Part shown: in pieces, positions 1-10,233 of the stretch | How positions within the stretch are numbered: the first letter of the stretch is position 1 | Layout: each line of letters starts with the position of its first letter | Origin: Heracleum sosnowskyi | Taxonomy: Eukaryota; Streptophyta; Magnoliopsida; Apiales; Apiaceae | Reading direction: 5' to 3' | Assembly: GCA_030848705.1 (NCBI GenBank) | Contig: CM061240.1 | Span: 130,126,998-130,190,997, forward strand | Length of the DNA stretch: 64,000 nucleotides | The notes under the pieces: generated by a model | Database searches by the model: none | Told to the model about the DNA's origin: nothing | The model's input: only the letters and a program-made list of their open reading frames with translations | Translations under genes and position numbers: made by a program

Positions 1-4
1 AGAG

Positions 5-2092
5 TTGAAGGTTCAGAAACCCATCTACTATGTAAGCAAGATTCTGCATGGGGCAGAAATAAACTACTCAACGATTGAGAAGTTTGCCTTAGCCTTGATA
101 ATGGCCTCAAGAAAGCTACACCCGTACTTCCAAGCTCACAAGATAGAGGTCTTGACTGATCAACCTCTGAGAAACATCTTGCATAGCCCTCAAGTTAGTG
201 GAAGGCTGATCAAATGGGCTATTGAATTGGGCGAGTTCGACATCAAGTATAAGCCTCGAACGGCCATAAAAGCTCAGGCACTTGATGACTTCATGGTTGA
301 ATGCACCATTGACAACCAAGAAGTCGGGGGGCAGGAAGTAATAGTGGAAGACAAGGAAGATGAAGAAATGATCTCCAAAGAATGTTGGGTGCTCTATTTT
401 GATGGAGCATCAAAAACAAAATCAAGTGGAGCCGGTTTAGTGCTACAAAGTCCTGATGGATTTCTTATAGAGTATGCACTAAAACTTGACTTCCCAACGA
501 CAAACAATGAAGCTGAGTATGAAGCTCTGATAGCTGGCTTAGGGCTGGCTGGAGCCTTGAGGGTCAAAACTCTGAAAGTATGTGGAGATTCGAGGCTAGT
601 GGTTTCCCAAGTAAATGGGGAGTTTGAAGCTAGAGATGAAGTCATGGCCAAATACTTAAAACTTGTTAAGGCCATCATGACTCAGTTTGATGAATGCTAT
701 GTAGAGCACATTCCAAGGGAAGAAAACATGAAGGCTGATGCCTTGTCTAAGTTTGCTTCTTCCGAAATTGAAAACTATGCAGGGAGTGTATACTTCCAAG
801 TCTTGAGGACCCCAAGTATCAACGGAAAGTTGGTAGCACCCATTGATGTTGCTAGTTGTTGGATTGATCCCATCAAAGCTCATCTGGAAACTGGTTGGCT
901 ACCCAACGACACTTCAGAAGCACGAAAGCTATATGTGAGAGCACTAAGGTATGCCCTGATTGAGGGAATCCTATACAAGAAATCTTTCATCATTCCTTAT
1001 CTGAAATGTTTGAGACCCCAAGAGGCAGAATTGGCCCTAAAGGAAGTGTATGAAGGAATCTGTGGGCAACACTTGGGGGGTAGAGCCCTTGCTCATAAAG
1101 TCACCCGTCTAGGTTTCTATTGGCCAAGCATGCTTGCTGATGCTAAAAGCTACGTGAAGAAGTGTGAACGGTGCCAGAAACATGCACCAGTGGTTAGACA
1201 ACCACCAGAGATGATGACCTACATTAACTCACCTATCCCTTTTGCCATGTGGGGAATGGATATACTCGGGCCATTTCCAATGGCAAGTGCTCAAAGAAAG
1301 TTCTTGATAGTAGCAATCGACTACTTCACTAAGTGGATTGAGGCTAAACCTTTAGCCAAGATAACCACCAAGCAAGTGATGCATTTCTTCTGGGAGAATG
1401 TGATATGCAGGTATGGAATTCCACGAGTCCTGGTTACGGATAATGGAACTCAATTCAACAATGACGAATTCAAGAAGTATTGTGATGAGAATGATATCAA
1501 GTTGCGCTTCACTTCTGTTGCCCATCCTCAAGCAAATGGGCAAGCTGAGGTTGCAAATCGAATAATCCTGGATGGACTAAAGAAAAGAGTTAAGCGCTCC
1601 AGAAACACTTGGGTAGACGAATTGCTCCCCATACTATGGGCATATCGTACTACTTGTAAAGTCACCACTGGAGCTACCCCCTTCTTGCTGGCATATGGGG
1701 CAGAGGCAGTGGTTCCAGTGGAGATTACCCACACGTCTCCAAGAGTTGAGGCTTATGAACCAGAAACAAATGAAGAAGGCTTGAGGCTGGCTTTAGATCT
1801 AATTGACGAGGTTAGAGACGAGGCAAATGCCAAGATAGTTGAACATCAAAAGAAGGCATCTTTCTACTACAACCTAAGGGTTAAAGAAAGGTTCTTTCGT
1901 CAAGGAGACTTGGTTCTCAGAAAGATTGAGGCATCCGGAGTTGGACAAAAAGGCAAGTTAGCCCCAAATTGGGAAGGACCATATCGCGTTAAGAACGTAT
2001 TTGGTCGAGGCTCGTACAAGCTAGAAACCCTTGAAGGGCATGAGGTGCCAAGGACTTGGCATGCCTCCAATTTGAAAGTTTATTATGGTTAA
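5..2092 (+). CDS. pol: gypsy polyprotein C-terminal part: RNase H, additional RNase H, integrase (partial)
   Basis: This open frame of 695 codons enters from the left edge, so its true start is outside. Residues 1-100 are the end of the RT-linked RNase H (YVSKILHGAE, ending QALDDF). Residues about 125-255 form a second, complete RNase H (YFDGASKTKSSGAG, then NNEAEYEAL, CGDSRLVVSQV and NMKADALSK), the additional RNase H known from Tat elements. Integrase follows: an HHCC zinc-binding region near residues 350-395 (ending CERCQKH), then a D,D-35-E core with D in WGMDILGPF (about 415), D in VTDNGTQF (about 476) and E in GQAEVANR (about 513). There is no chromodomain; the C-terminus ends GPYRVKNV to HASNLKVYYG. 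The visible part has no frameshift or stop, so this half could have been coding recently. Confidence 0.93.
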   Translation: MKVQKPIYYVSKILHGAEINYSTIEKFALALIMASRKLHPYFQAHKIEVLTDQPLRNILHSPQVSGRLIKWAIELGEFDIKYKPRTAIKAQALDDFMVECTIDNQEVGGQEVIVEDKEDEEMISKECWVLYFDGASKTKSSGAGLVLQSPDGFLIEYALKLDFPTTNNEAEYEALIAGLGLAGALRVKTLKVCGDSRLVVSQVNGEFEARDEVMAKYLKLVKAIMTQFDECYVEHIPREENMKADALSKFASSEIENYAGSVYFQVLRTPSINGKLVAPIDVASCWIDPIKAHLETGWLPNDTSEARKLYVRALRYALIEGILYKKSFIIPYLKCLRPQEAELALKEVYEGICGQHLGGRALAHKVTRLGFYWPSMLADAKSYVKKCERCQKHAPVVRQPPEMMTYINSPIPFAMWGMDILGPFPMASAQRKFLIVAIDYFTKWIEAKPLAKITTKQVMHFFWENVICRYGIPRVLVTDNGTQFNNDEFKKYCDENDIKLRFTSVAHPQANGQAEVANRIILDGLKKRVKRSRNTWVDELLPILWAYRTTCKVTTGATPFLLAYGAEAVVPVEITHTSPRVEAYEPETNEEGLRLALDLIDEVRDEANAKIVEHQKKASFYYNLRVKERFFRQGDLVLRKIEASGVGQKGKLAPNWEGPYRVKNVFGRGSYKLETLEGHEVPRTWHASNLKVYYG

Positions 2093-2372
2093 GGTGTTTC
2101 CTAAGTGGACTCACTACTAGAAATAAAGTTAGATAAAACCAATCCATGTTTTTAAACTTGAGTATTATGTAAGGGTTGATCCCATTTTTAAGGTCATGAA
2201 TTCCACATTCTTATGATTTCATTATATATGCAATGCATTCTGATAGACATGTGAATTAAGCATGCAAAATCAAGAAAAGCTGAAATAAACTTACTAAGAA
2301 AGTTAAATTAAAACCCCGAAGGGTGAGTTCAGAAAAGAACATAAATAAAGAAAATAGCCACGCAGGGCCAAC

Positions 2373-4238
2373 CTAAGCTATATCATCCTGAGGAGTCTCT
2401 TCCTCTAAGTTAAGGGGAACATCATCCTTAGCAGCATCCATCAAATATCCCTCTCTAACTGGCTCAGAATCCAGAAAGAGCTCAGAATCATCAATAGGCT
2501 GAGATGTGGGATCGGCAGTGTCCATGATAGTATCCTTGGATGTCCCAGATAAATCAGGAACGGGAAACTTATCCAAGGACACTCCTTCAATCTTTGTCCC
2601 CAGCTCTTCAATGATGGATTCCCAACAATCCTTGAAGGTGCTAGGAAAGTTAACATCATACTCAGCATTAAGGAGGTCATCAAACTCCTTAGATGCTCTG
2701 TACTCATCAATAACATCCTCGCGACCCCTTTGGAGTTGGGCCTCCAGCTGCCTAACCATCTCCTTCTCAGCCACAAGCTCCCTCTCAACTCCTCTAAACC
2801 TCTCGAAGTTCGAGGTAGAGGAAGCAAAATATCTATCCCTGTCCCTCTCAGCTATCAACTTCTCAGCTCGAACTGCCTTCAAGTTGTGAAGAGCAGCTTG
2901 ATGATAGGTATTAGCCTATAAAACAAAGGCACATATTTAAAGAATGAACAACTAAAAGAAAGAATAAACAAAAGTGAAAATTATTTACAGAAGCAAGGGC
3001 TTGGGCCCCAAGAAGCTCAATCTGAAGATCCTCCGAGGACTCCACAACATGGGCCACGTCCCTTGGAGTGACCACATTCCTGGACCACTCTGCCGCAGCC
3101 CTGGAATCACCAACTATGGTATCCCTGTTAAGCAAACCCCATTTAACCACAAATGGGTTGGGATCCTCGTCAACAAGAATAGGCTGCTCAGTCAAAAAAG
3201 CTGGCACCTTCTCCACAGCAGGAGAGCCATCTACAGCCTTCTTCCGTTTGGAAACCCTCTCAACTTCCACCACCACAGCTTTAGAGGCATGGTCCTCCCT
3301 CCTCTTGAAAATAGCACCCAAAGCAGCTTTGGCTGAAAAGAAAAGGCAAATGTTACAATCATATTATATGATAACAAGTAAGAATAAAAGAAAGAAAGTT
3401 AAGGTTATATACCCCGAGGTTCAAGGGTGCTAAGCCCCACAGCTTGAAGGTTATCCTCAGAAATTAGGAGATTGCAATGATGCAGGCAATTACCTGTCAG
3501 GAGTTGAATTGCCGCAAGATCATCTACCCCTAATTTGAGGGACCTTAAAGAACCATCCGTAGCCCTTGTGAAATGAGGACAAAAATAATTGTTCCAATCA
3601 TCCCCATCTAGGTAAATGAAGAACCACTCTTTTTTCCACAAGGGAAGAGAGTCGGGAGAAGAACCAGAAACGAAGCAACTACGGTTTAAAGTTCGATATT
3701 GAATTTTAACCCAACCCTGATCATCCGAAGCATTGACAAACTTAAAAAGATATCGGAATACCGACACGCTAGGCTCTACCCTATGTTTCATGCATTGGGC
3801 CAAGAAACAATAAATGAATCGCCACCCATTGGGCATTAGTTGTGTGGGACAAATTTGGACCTCAGCTAATAAACGAAGAACAAAAGGGTGAGGAGGAAGG
3901 CGAAAACCAGAATAAAAAGTTTCTTTATACATCCTAATGGCCCCAGGCTTAGGATAACAGGCCCTATCATTGGGCCCAGGAGCTACGGCCCTATAAGGGG
4001 CCTTTATACCAAAAAGAACTGAAATATCGTCAACCCTACTTTGTTTGTATTTAGAAGGAATATTATGGGCCTCTAAATGAAGAAGGTTGGGAAAAGCATC
4101 CCCAAAATCAGAAAGTAAATCTCTAAGAGAAAAAACGTTTGCATGAACTAGAGATTTTGGAGGTGGATTACCTCGGTTTGCTCTAGCAGGGCGAGAGGGC
4201 TGAGATAGCTGGGATTGAGATGAGCTTGAATCCGCCAT
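2373..4238 (-). CDS. antisense accessory gene of the Tat gypsy element, three exons (plant transposon-domain protein)
   Basis: On the minus strand three open segments join with consensus splice signals and kept phase. Exon 1 runs 4238-3413 (ATG at 4238, MADSSSSQSQ). Intron 1 is 3412-3333, GTATAT to TTTTCAG. Exon 2 runs 3332-2989. Intron 2 is 2988-2916, GTAAAT to TTTTATAG. Exon 3 runs 2915-2373 (TAG). The product is 570 residues. Exon 1 resembles the 'putative gypsy-type transposon' domain often found in this position: YPKPGAIRMY, PPHPFVLRLL and a tryptophan-rich LWKKEWFFIYL. Exons 2-3 are charged and probably helical (long E/R runs before RQLEAQLQRG). Antisense genes after pol are established for Tat/Retand elements such as Grande; their role is unknown. 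The open frames and splice sites look intact. The alternative is a captured host gene. Confidence 0.8.
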
Positions 4239-4685
4239 TGAAATCCTTCCAAAGAATGCTTGAACCCAGAAATCTTGATGAAGAAGATGAAGATTTAAAC
4301 GGAAACTGGAAAACCCCACGGTGGTTGGAAGCCGGAAATCGCTTTACCGCAGAACCCTAGCAGAGCTTTTCTAAGGAAAGTTTCTGAGAAAATTTAGTAG
4401 AATGACTTTGAAGTGTGAAAAACGGAAGTTCTACTCTACTCAATTTATAGGAATTACAGCCGATGATAACGTTCAAATGAACCGTCTATAGACGGTAAAT
4501 GGACCAAGAACAGGTCATTGGGTCTCTTACAGGCGGGAAGCCCAAACGAATTCAAATTTTGAATTACAACAACCCAGAAAATTGATAGGCGGGAGACATA
4601 TATTGAAGGTTCTAGAAGAATCTAGAACATTCAACATATAGAAAAAATAGATATTGGTTAAACAAAGGCCCGACATAAGGCCCAA

Positions 4686-5420
4686 CTTCTATAAAGCACG
4701 CCCAGGAGACACGGTTTCTAGGCGTGGCAACCTAGAACGTCTCTTAGGCGGGGATACCAACGCCAAGAAACTAATTGAGGAAAGCTTCTATAAAGCATGC
4801 CCAGGAGACACAGTTTCTAGGCGTGGCAACCTAGAACGTCTCCTAGGCGGGGATACCAACGCCAAGAAACTAATTGAGGAAAGCTTCTATAAAGCACGCC
4901 CAGGAGACACAGTTTCTAGGCGTGGCAACCTAGAACGTCTCCTAGGCGGGGATACCAACGCCAAGAAATTGTTTAAGGCAGAGCCTCTAAGACCCACGCC
5001 CAGGAGACATAGTTTCTAGGCGTGGCAACCTAGAACGTCTCCTAGGCGGGGATACCAACCCCAAGAAATTGTTTAAGGCAGAGCCTCTAAGACCCACGCC
5101 CAGGAGACATAGTTTCTAGGCGTGGCAACCTAGGACGTCTCCTAGGCGGGGGTACCCACGCCCAGAAGCTCATTGAGCCAATCTTGCAAAGACCCACGCC
5201 CAGGAGACATAGTTTCTAGGCGTGGCAACCTAGGACGTCTCCTAGGCGGGGGTGAGACATAGTTTCTAGGCGTGGCAACCTAGGACGTCTCCTAGGCGGG
5301 GGTACCCACGCCCAGAAGCTTTTTGAGCCAATCTTGCAAAGACCCACGCCCAGGAGACATAGTTTCTAGGCGTGGCAACCTAGAACGTCTCCTAGGCGGG
5401 GGTACCCACGCCCAGAACAC
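4686..5420 (+). repeat. tandem array, unit about 100 bp, in the gypsy 3' untranslated zone
   Basis: About eight head-to-tail copies share the core CCCAGGAGACA, GTTTCTAGGCGTGGCAACC, and CCTAGGCGGGG. The core CCCAGGAGACA recurs at about 4700, 4799, 4899, 4999, 5099, 5199 and 5349, a period of 99-100 bp. A shortened unit lies near 5253. The first three units share one spacer (AACTAATTGAGGAAAGC), the later ones another (GTTTAAGGCAGAGCC, then CCAATCTTGCAAAGACC), so the array grew in at least two rounds. The core is partly palindromic (CTAGGCGTGG with CCTAG). The open frame at 4654-5019 is only the repeat read through. Such hypervariable tandem repeats in Tat 3' zones are known and can seed satellites. 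Confidence 0.92.
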
Positions 5421-5508
5421 AATTTACCTACCTTTTTCAGAAAAATAAAAAGAGTTCGAGGAAAAACACGCGATAACTTCTACGAAAACCCCGGAAGATT
5501 TTCCCAGA

Positions 5509-5522
5509 AGTTGGGGGGCAAA
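5509..5522 (+). other. polypurine tract of gypsy copy A
   Basis: AAGTTGGGGGGCAAA lies directly upstream of the 3' LTR start (TGATATGG). This is the expected place and composition for the plus-strand primer. Confidence 0.85.
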
Positions 5523-6019
5523 TGATATGGACAGAAAAGTAATTATAGAAATGTAATTAATAATTCGCTGGAAAGGCCCCGTAATTAAGACCCAAAACCC
5601 TGATTATTTATTAATTTCGTAATTAATAAATAAGGGAAATATACAGCTCATGAAAAGAGTCCAAAATATGGTAAATTAGTCAAAGAAGGATCCAGAATCC
5701 CAATTAATAAGTCATAGCCTTTATCAACAAGGAAAAGACTTCTCCAGCAAGAAATACGATGTTTATCCATTATCAATAAGGAGACTTATTCGCTAAGTCT
5801 CCTAAACGTACCATAAATACACGGCTCCAGACGCCTATATAAGGACCCCTGATCCAACAATCAGAACTACGTCTTTGGCTTGATTCTCAATAACGATTTG
5901 AGATACGTAAGCATCTTGTGAGGACCGATTTAGTCTCGAAACACAAGTGCAGCCATTAAAGCTCGAAGCTCATTAAACCTTAGCATTAATTATACAAGTA
6001 CGTTTTTTGATCCACAACA
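5523..6019 (+). repeat. 3' LTR of gypsy copy A (497 bp)
   Basis: It begins TGATATGGACAG and ends TGATCCACAACA, and is directly repeated at 49736-50232 with the same length. I noticed three differences (CGTACCATA versus CGTACTATA, GATCCAACA versus GATCCTACA, ACGTAAGCA versus ACGTAGGCA). A TATA box, CTATATAAGG, is at 5835-5844. The flank ATACC is the target site duplication partner of 49731-49735. Confidence 0.95.
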
Positions 6020-6130
6020 ATACCTGAATTTTAAAAAGCTTGGTTTACAAAATCTAATTAATTAACGTTAAGCAACTATAATATTTAACTGTTATAAATT
6101 GTGTCGAATTTGTTTTTCCTTTTGTTTTGA
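6020..6130 (+). repeat. right flank of the gypsy insertion: second half of a host repeat unit
   Basis: The sequence from ATACC through TGAATTTTAAAAAGCTTGG to about 6130 matches 49466-49570 almost base for base. At 49466 the preceding sequence (GATTTATACC) is uninterrupted. So this is the right half of the unit whose left half ends at 49735. The match stops where the Helitron end begins at 6133. Confidence 0.85.
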
Positions 6131-6132
6131 AA

Positions 6133-6780
6133 CTAGTTGAAAAAACCGCGCTTCGCGGCGGCATTATAATTTTTTTAAAAAACTCAATCAATTAAATTAC
6201 AGAAATTATTCGTTCCTCCCTAATAAGCCGTTGTTGAGATTGAAATCCCAAATTTAATATATTGAATATTTTTCTTATATATAAATTATCCTATTAACAT
6301 AGGAGTACTTTCTAATGAGCCGCTCTCTCGTTAAAAAAACACTTATATAAATTTGCACTCCTATATTACTTTCAATAGAACTTTTAATTATATTTTACAA
6401 ATATTTATTCTACTTCTACTTCCAATATAAGTTTTAATTATATGTATTTCGTATAAATTTGAATTCTTCTACTCTATAAATTTGAAAACATATTCTACTT
6501 CTGATAGAACTTTTAGTTATATGTACATATAAATTCGAACTATTCTCTTTTATAAAATCAAACATCTACTCTACTTTAAATATAACTTTTATTTATATGT
6601 CTTTCCTATAAATTCTAACTCTTCTGCTCATTAAATTCGAACACCTAATCTACTTGTATTATGTTAAAAGATATTTTTTTAGTTAGTAGCTAGTATTTAA
6701 ATTTCTAAAAAATTAGAATAATATGATCTTAGAAACGTCACATAATCTCCGGCATATCCCCTTTTAAATTTAAAATTTTA
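6133..6780 (-). mobile_element. non-autonomous Helitron (3' end at 6133)
   Basis: Read on the minus strand it ends with a hairpin (CCGCGAAGCGCGG, 6158-6146), a short T-rich spacer and CTAG (6136-6133), followed by T. This is the classic plant Helitron terminus. The AT-rich body contains repeated phrases around TTCTACTTC and AATAGAACTTTTA. It is shared with 14262-14910 and, in opposite orientation, with 31922-32659. The 5' end near 6780 is approximate. There are no Rep/helicase genes. Confidence 0.7.
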
Positions 6781-6826
6781 AATACATAGATTGAAGGGCA
6801 CATAGTAAAATTGGCCAAAGAAACTA

Positions 6827-7019
6827 AATAATTTTTTTTATCATTGAACTTTATATACTTTTAGAAACCAACCACCGAACTATAAACTTATTTGTTTATA
6901 TCATACTCTCGAATTTCAAAATTAGCATTCCGTTAAGGGAAAATAATTTTTTTTATCACTGAACTTTATATACTTTTAGAAATCAACCACTGAACTATAA
7001 ACTTATTTGTTTATATCAC
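6827..7019 (+). repeat. direct repeat pair, about 78 bp, offset 114 bp
   Basis: AATAATTTTTTTTATC, TGAACTTTATATACTTTTAG and GAACTATAAACTTATTTG occur first at about 6827-6903 and again at about 6941-7019 with few differences. Noncoding; origin unknown. Confidence 0.75.
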
Positions 7020-7557
7020 TAACGTTTGTCAGAGGATGATCCTGATCGGTTGCTTAACCCCTACTAGGAGGACAAATCAAAAGAAACGCTAAACAAAATT
7101 AGGCTACAGATGAAATAAAGAACCATAAACATGATCAATAAAATTCAAAAGTACTCTCAGCAAATATTAAGAACAAACTAACATATCAAATATCAACATT
7201 AATCCTCAAACTGGAATTGATATGTCTGTCTTTAACTGTTTAGTTAATTAACATCTACGAAATTAACCACTAGAGCAGAATTAAACAACTTAAGCACGCT
7301 CTCCACGGATCCTCCTAATTAGTTGCAGTCCTAACATGTATTCAAAAATATAATACCGAAGGGCAACAGGCCCATGTCGATATCTGTGTGTCTTATTAAC
7401 TCCACCAATCATCGGAACAGACTTATATTACGAGCAGCCTGTGATGGAGAAGGAAAAAAGATTTATAATATGAAATAATTTCCTCTACCAATTAGTTAAA
7501 TAATCATGATCATATGTGTATTGTATCATTTGAATATAAAATTTTCACCTTGTAAGC
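7020..7557. other. host spacer, no gene seen
   Basis: The start (GTCAGAGGATGATCCTGAT) resembles 46152-46200 (GTCAGAGGAACGATCCTGAT), so it belongs to the duplicated host region around the cystatin-related genes. I see no open frame or RNA gene. Confidence 0.5.
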
Positions 7558-7559
7558 TA

Positions 7560-7811
7560 CTCCCTCCGTCCCCCTCAATTCTTTACGTTGGGGGACGGGG
7601 GCTCGGCACGCATTTTAAGGCTCCTTTAATATATACTTTGATAAATTATTTTAAATTTTTTCTTTTTCTGAATAAAAATATAATGTTTAAATTTTTATTT
7701 AGAAAAAGAAAGTTTTAAAAATAAGTTGTAGAGCTATACTTTATAGGAACCTTAAAATGCGTGCCAAGCAGTGTAAAAAAACTGTAAAGAAATGAGAGGG
7801 ACATAGGGGAG
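7560..7811. mobile_element. Stowaway-type MITE, 252 bp
   Basis: Long terminal inverted repeats begin CTCCCTCCGTCCC on the left and read CTCCCCTATGTCCC inward from the right. Inner arms match too (GGCACGCATTTTAAGG on both strands). TA dinucleotides flank it at 7558-7559 and 7812-7813, the Tc1/mariner target site. It has no coding capacity. The long arms would form one hairpin. Confidence 0.9.
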
Positions 7812-8103
7812 TAATTGTTTACTTGGGATCTTTCCTCTACGAGACTTACGAACAGTTTGCTTAGTAACTACAAACTATCTGCAAAATAGCAAAAAACAAC
7901 ACCAACTCATCCATGTTTCAATATATCTAATACCTAAAGACATCAGAAACCTAGTAAAAAGTTGAAATTCGAAAATCCTTACGTATTAGATGTTTACGAT
8001 GAAAAAAAAAATTGAAGGAGAAAGAGTTGTGTACCTCTCTTAATTATTCTCCTAAAATCTCTAATTAAGCGATCACTTCTTTTTTTCACTTCTTAGTGAG
8101 ATG

Positions 8104-8592
8104 TAGGGCTGTAAACGAACGGAACTGTTCGTTAAGCTCGTTCGTGTTCGTTCGGGTTCGAGTTCGATAAGCTCGTACGAGTTCGTTATCGAACACGAGT
8201 TCGAACAACATTTTTTGTTTGATAACCTTAACGAACTGAACCGAACTTTTAAGGTGTTCGACTCAAGTTCGCTCGAGTTGTGTTCGAGTTCGACTTGTTC
8301 GTTAAGTTCGAGTTCGGTTCGGGAAAAATTACAATTTTTATAATATTATATACATATGTATTATATATTATTTATAATTTATAATTTAATTTTTTTACAA
8401 TGATTTAAATTAAATATTATATATATATGGCAAATATTTAATTGACATTTGGACTAATTTTTTCATCAAATAAAGTTAAAAATAAAATTATTTTTTTGAA
8501 AAACATAAAATGTTAACAAATGGTTCATGTCCGTCCGAGTTCGGTTCGGTTCGTTATGTTCGTTCGTGTTCGGTTTATATAATACAGCTCTA
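8104..8592. mobile_element. hAT-type MITE, 489 bp
   Basis: The exact 8-bp duplication GTGAGATG flanks it at 8096-8103 and 8593-8600. Termini are TAGGGCTGTAAACGAAC and, inverted, TAGAGCTGTATTATATA. Both ends carry many GTTCG/CGAAC repeats, making a folded structure. The open frames across it (8466-8850) are by-products. Confidence 0.88.
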
Positions 8593-8609
8593 GTGAGATG
8601 TGTAGAACA

Positions 8610-8844
8610 AAATTTGAATGTACATGCATGTGGGGAGGGGGTTGGGTTTATAATTCCGTTGTGTAAAGCCTCTGCTTTACTCCTTCTAATAGACAATGGT
8701 TTTAGAAACCGTTGTGGAAGTTCTTTCAGACAACAGACAGATTTTGCAAAAAAAAAAAACCGTTGTGTGAAAATTTCAAACAATGCTTTTACTGCCGACC
8801 ATTGTCTGATAAGTGTTGTCTGTTTCAGTTTTTCTTGTAGTGAT
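8610..8844 (-). mobile_element. CACTA-like element end (fragment)
   Basis: Minus-strand sequence from 8844 starts CACTACAAGAAAAACTG, the typical plant CACTA terminus. Sub-terminal repeats follow (ACAACGGTTT and CCATTGTC, each repeated and inverted). I find no matching left terminus, so this is a truncated or solo end. Confidence 0.6.
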
Positions 8845-9764
8845 AGTTGAAGAGAGGGGGATTATGTTTGATTGGACGGTTGTGATTTGCCATCCTTGTG
8901 TTTTCTAAAGTATGCATCTGACGGCTTTTGATGTGGTCACTTGTGTTTTCTTCCGGTCGATCTAACGGTCTTTATTTAATCTAGTAGCTTGACTCAGATA
9001 GTAAAGCCTGGATGATGTGTTCTTATTGGTGTGTTTTTAATAGATTTAATGAAGATAATGAAGATAACGAGAAAGGTAATTGTAGTAAAAAAAAATTAAC
9101 AAATTTTCTTTTCCAGCTTGCATGCATGTACTGCCAGATTATCGTATCGTTGCACAGACAGATTCATAATCCTCTGCTCTAGATACATGTACATGATTAT
9201 AAAGCATGTATTGATCTTCTCATGTGTTTTATTTGATTGATTTATCAGGGGAATTATGGATTATGTAATCTACATGTAGCCAAACGAGCCAGGTTCAGTT
9301 GTCTTCTGTCTAGTGTAGATTTGGATGAAGAATCAAGAGTAAGTAAGGAAGCTCTGACAATTATGTATGCAGATAAGGAAATCTGAAAGGGGTAAATCGG
9401 GTTTAAAGTAGATGTTGTAATTGTCAGATGCTGTCTGCCATCGATTCAGAGAGTCCTAGCTAGTATTTTCTTTAATTCTTCTTGGTGTTCTTAAATCTCT
9501 GTATCTAGGCTTTTTCCAACAGTCCAGACCAACTAGTCCTCTTCTTAGGAATAACCATGCGCCTTGATCCGAAACAATAGAAACCTCATCTATCAAGGGC
9601 ATGTTGGCAAGGATCAAAACAAACTCAAGGAAAGCAAAAGTTACAAATTTTACTTGCTAACTCTAGTTCCTTGCTCAAGTTCAATTGAATAGAGTTGTCT
9701 AAGAGCATAGTATCAGGCTTCAGAAAGCGCCCCCGTTCCTACAAACCTTGGTTTAGTTTATATA
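8845..9764. other. host spacer, no gene recognised
   Basis: Mixed-composition sequence without a convincing open frame. GTTTAGTTTATACTG near 9752 recurs at 46240, linking it to the duplicated host segment at 46 kb. Confidence 0.5.
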
Positions 9765-9769
9765 CTGCC

Positions 9770-10233
9770 TGTTGTTGGAGGAATTTCGTAACAACACAAA
9801 TCGGAGGTTGCTGGAATAACGAAATATGAAAATAGGGGGATTTAGGATTTTTGGATGTTTGGGGGCTGGACTTGGGAGGTGTCTCGATTTGTCTCGTATA
9901 TCGGATCCCTTTGCCAAGATGCCTGCGTACCAATTTATATTGGATCAAGCCCACGCAGTTCTGTGCAATTGTGTTTATCCCTGAGAGACTTTAGGGATAA
10001 ACTTTGTTAATGTGGTAAATTACCGATTTTATCTTGCATTATCTTGGCGTTGTGATATCTTCCTGATTTGAAAGATATCGTTTGGGGATATTTTCCGTTA
10101 TTCGTTGATTGAGATTGATTCTTTCATCGTTTCAGAGAGAGGATATTACTTAGTGGTTAAGCAATTAATTATTAATCTGAATTAATAATTATTAAACGGA
10201 GAAATTTGGACTATGCCAAAATGTGGCATAACA
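9770..10233 (-). repeat. 3' LTR of the non-autonomous element
   Basis: 464 bp, near-identical to 11646-12109. The outer flank CTGCC is the target site duplication. On the minus strand the LTR begins TGTTATGCCAC and ends CAACAACA. Confidence 0.92.

Larger units (their letters stand above)
1..6019 (+). mobile_element. Ty3/gypsy LTR retrotransposon, Tat lineage, 3' half (copy A)
   Basis: The window opens inside the polyprotein of a gypsy element and follows it through integrase, an antisense accessory gene, a tandem-repeat zone, a polypurine tract and the 3' LTR. Three features place it in the plant Tat lineage: a second RNase H after the RT-linked one, an antisense gene between pol and the 3' LTR, and tandem repeats in the 3' untranslated zone. 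The 3' LTR ends in CAACA and is followed by ATACC. The same pentamer precedes the 5' LTR of copy B at 49736, whose LTR has the same length and only about three differences. The 5' part lies outside the window. Confidence 0.93.

Noticed and set aside
394..1734. Minus-strand open frames opposite the gypsy pol
   Set aside because: They are mirror frames of a conserved coding region and have no family resemblance.
2506..3433. Plus-strand frames opposite the antisense gene
   Set aside because: The minus strand has consistent splice sites and a domain; the plus frames are shadows.
4654..5019. 121-codon frame with repeated residues
   Set aside because: It is the tandem repeat read through, with no independent start or domain.
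4686..5420. CRISPR-like array
   Set aside because: Repeats of about 100 bp without unique spacers, in a plant retrotransposon; the spacers are themselves repeated.
8466..8850. Two frames of about 105 codons on opposite strands
   Set aside because: They run across the border of a hAT MITE and a CACTA-like end; no protein family.
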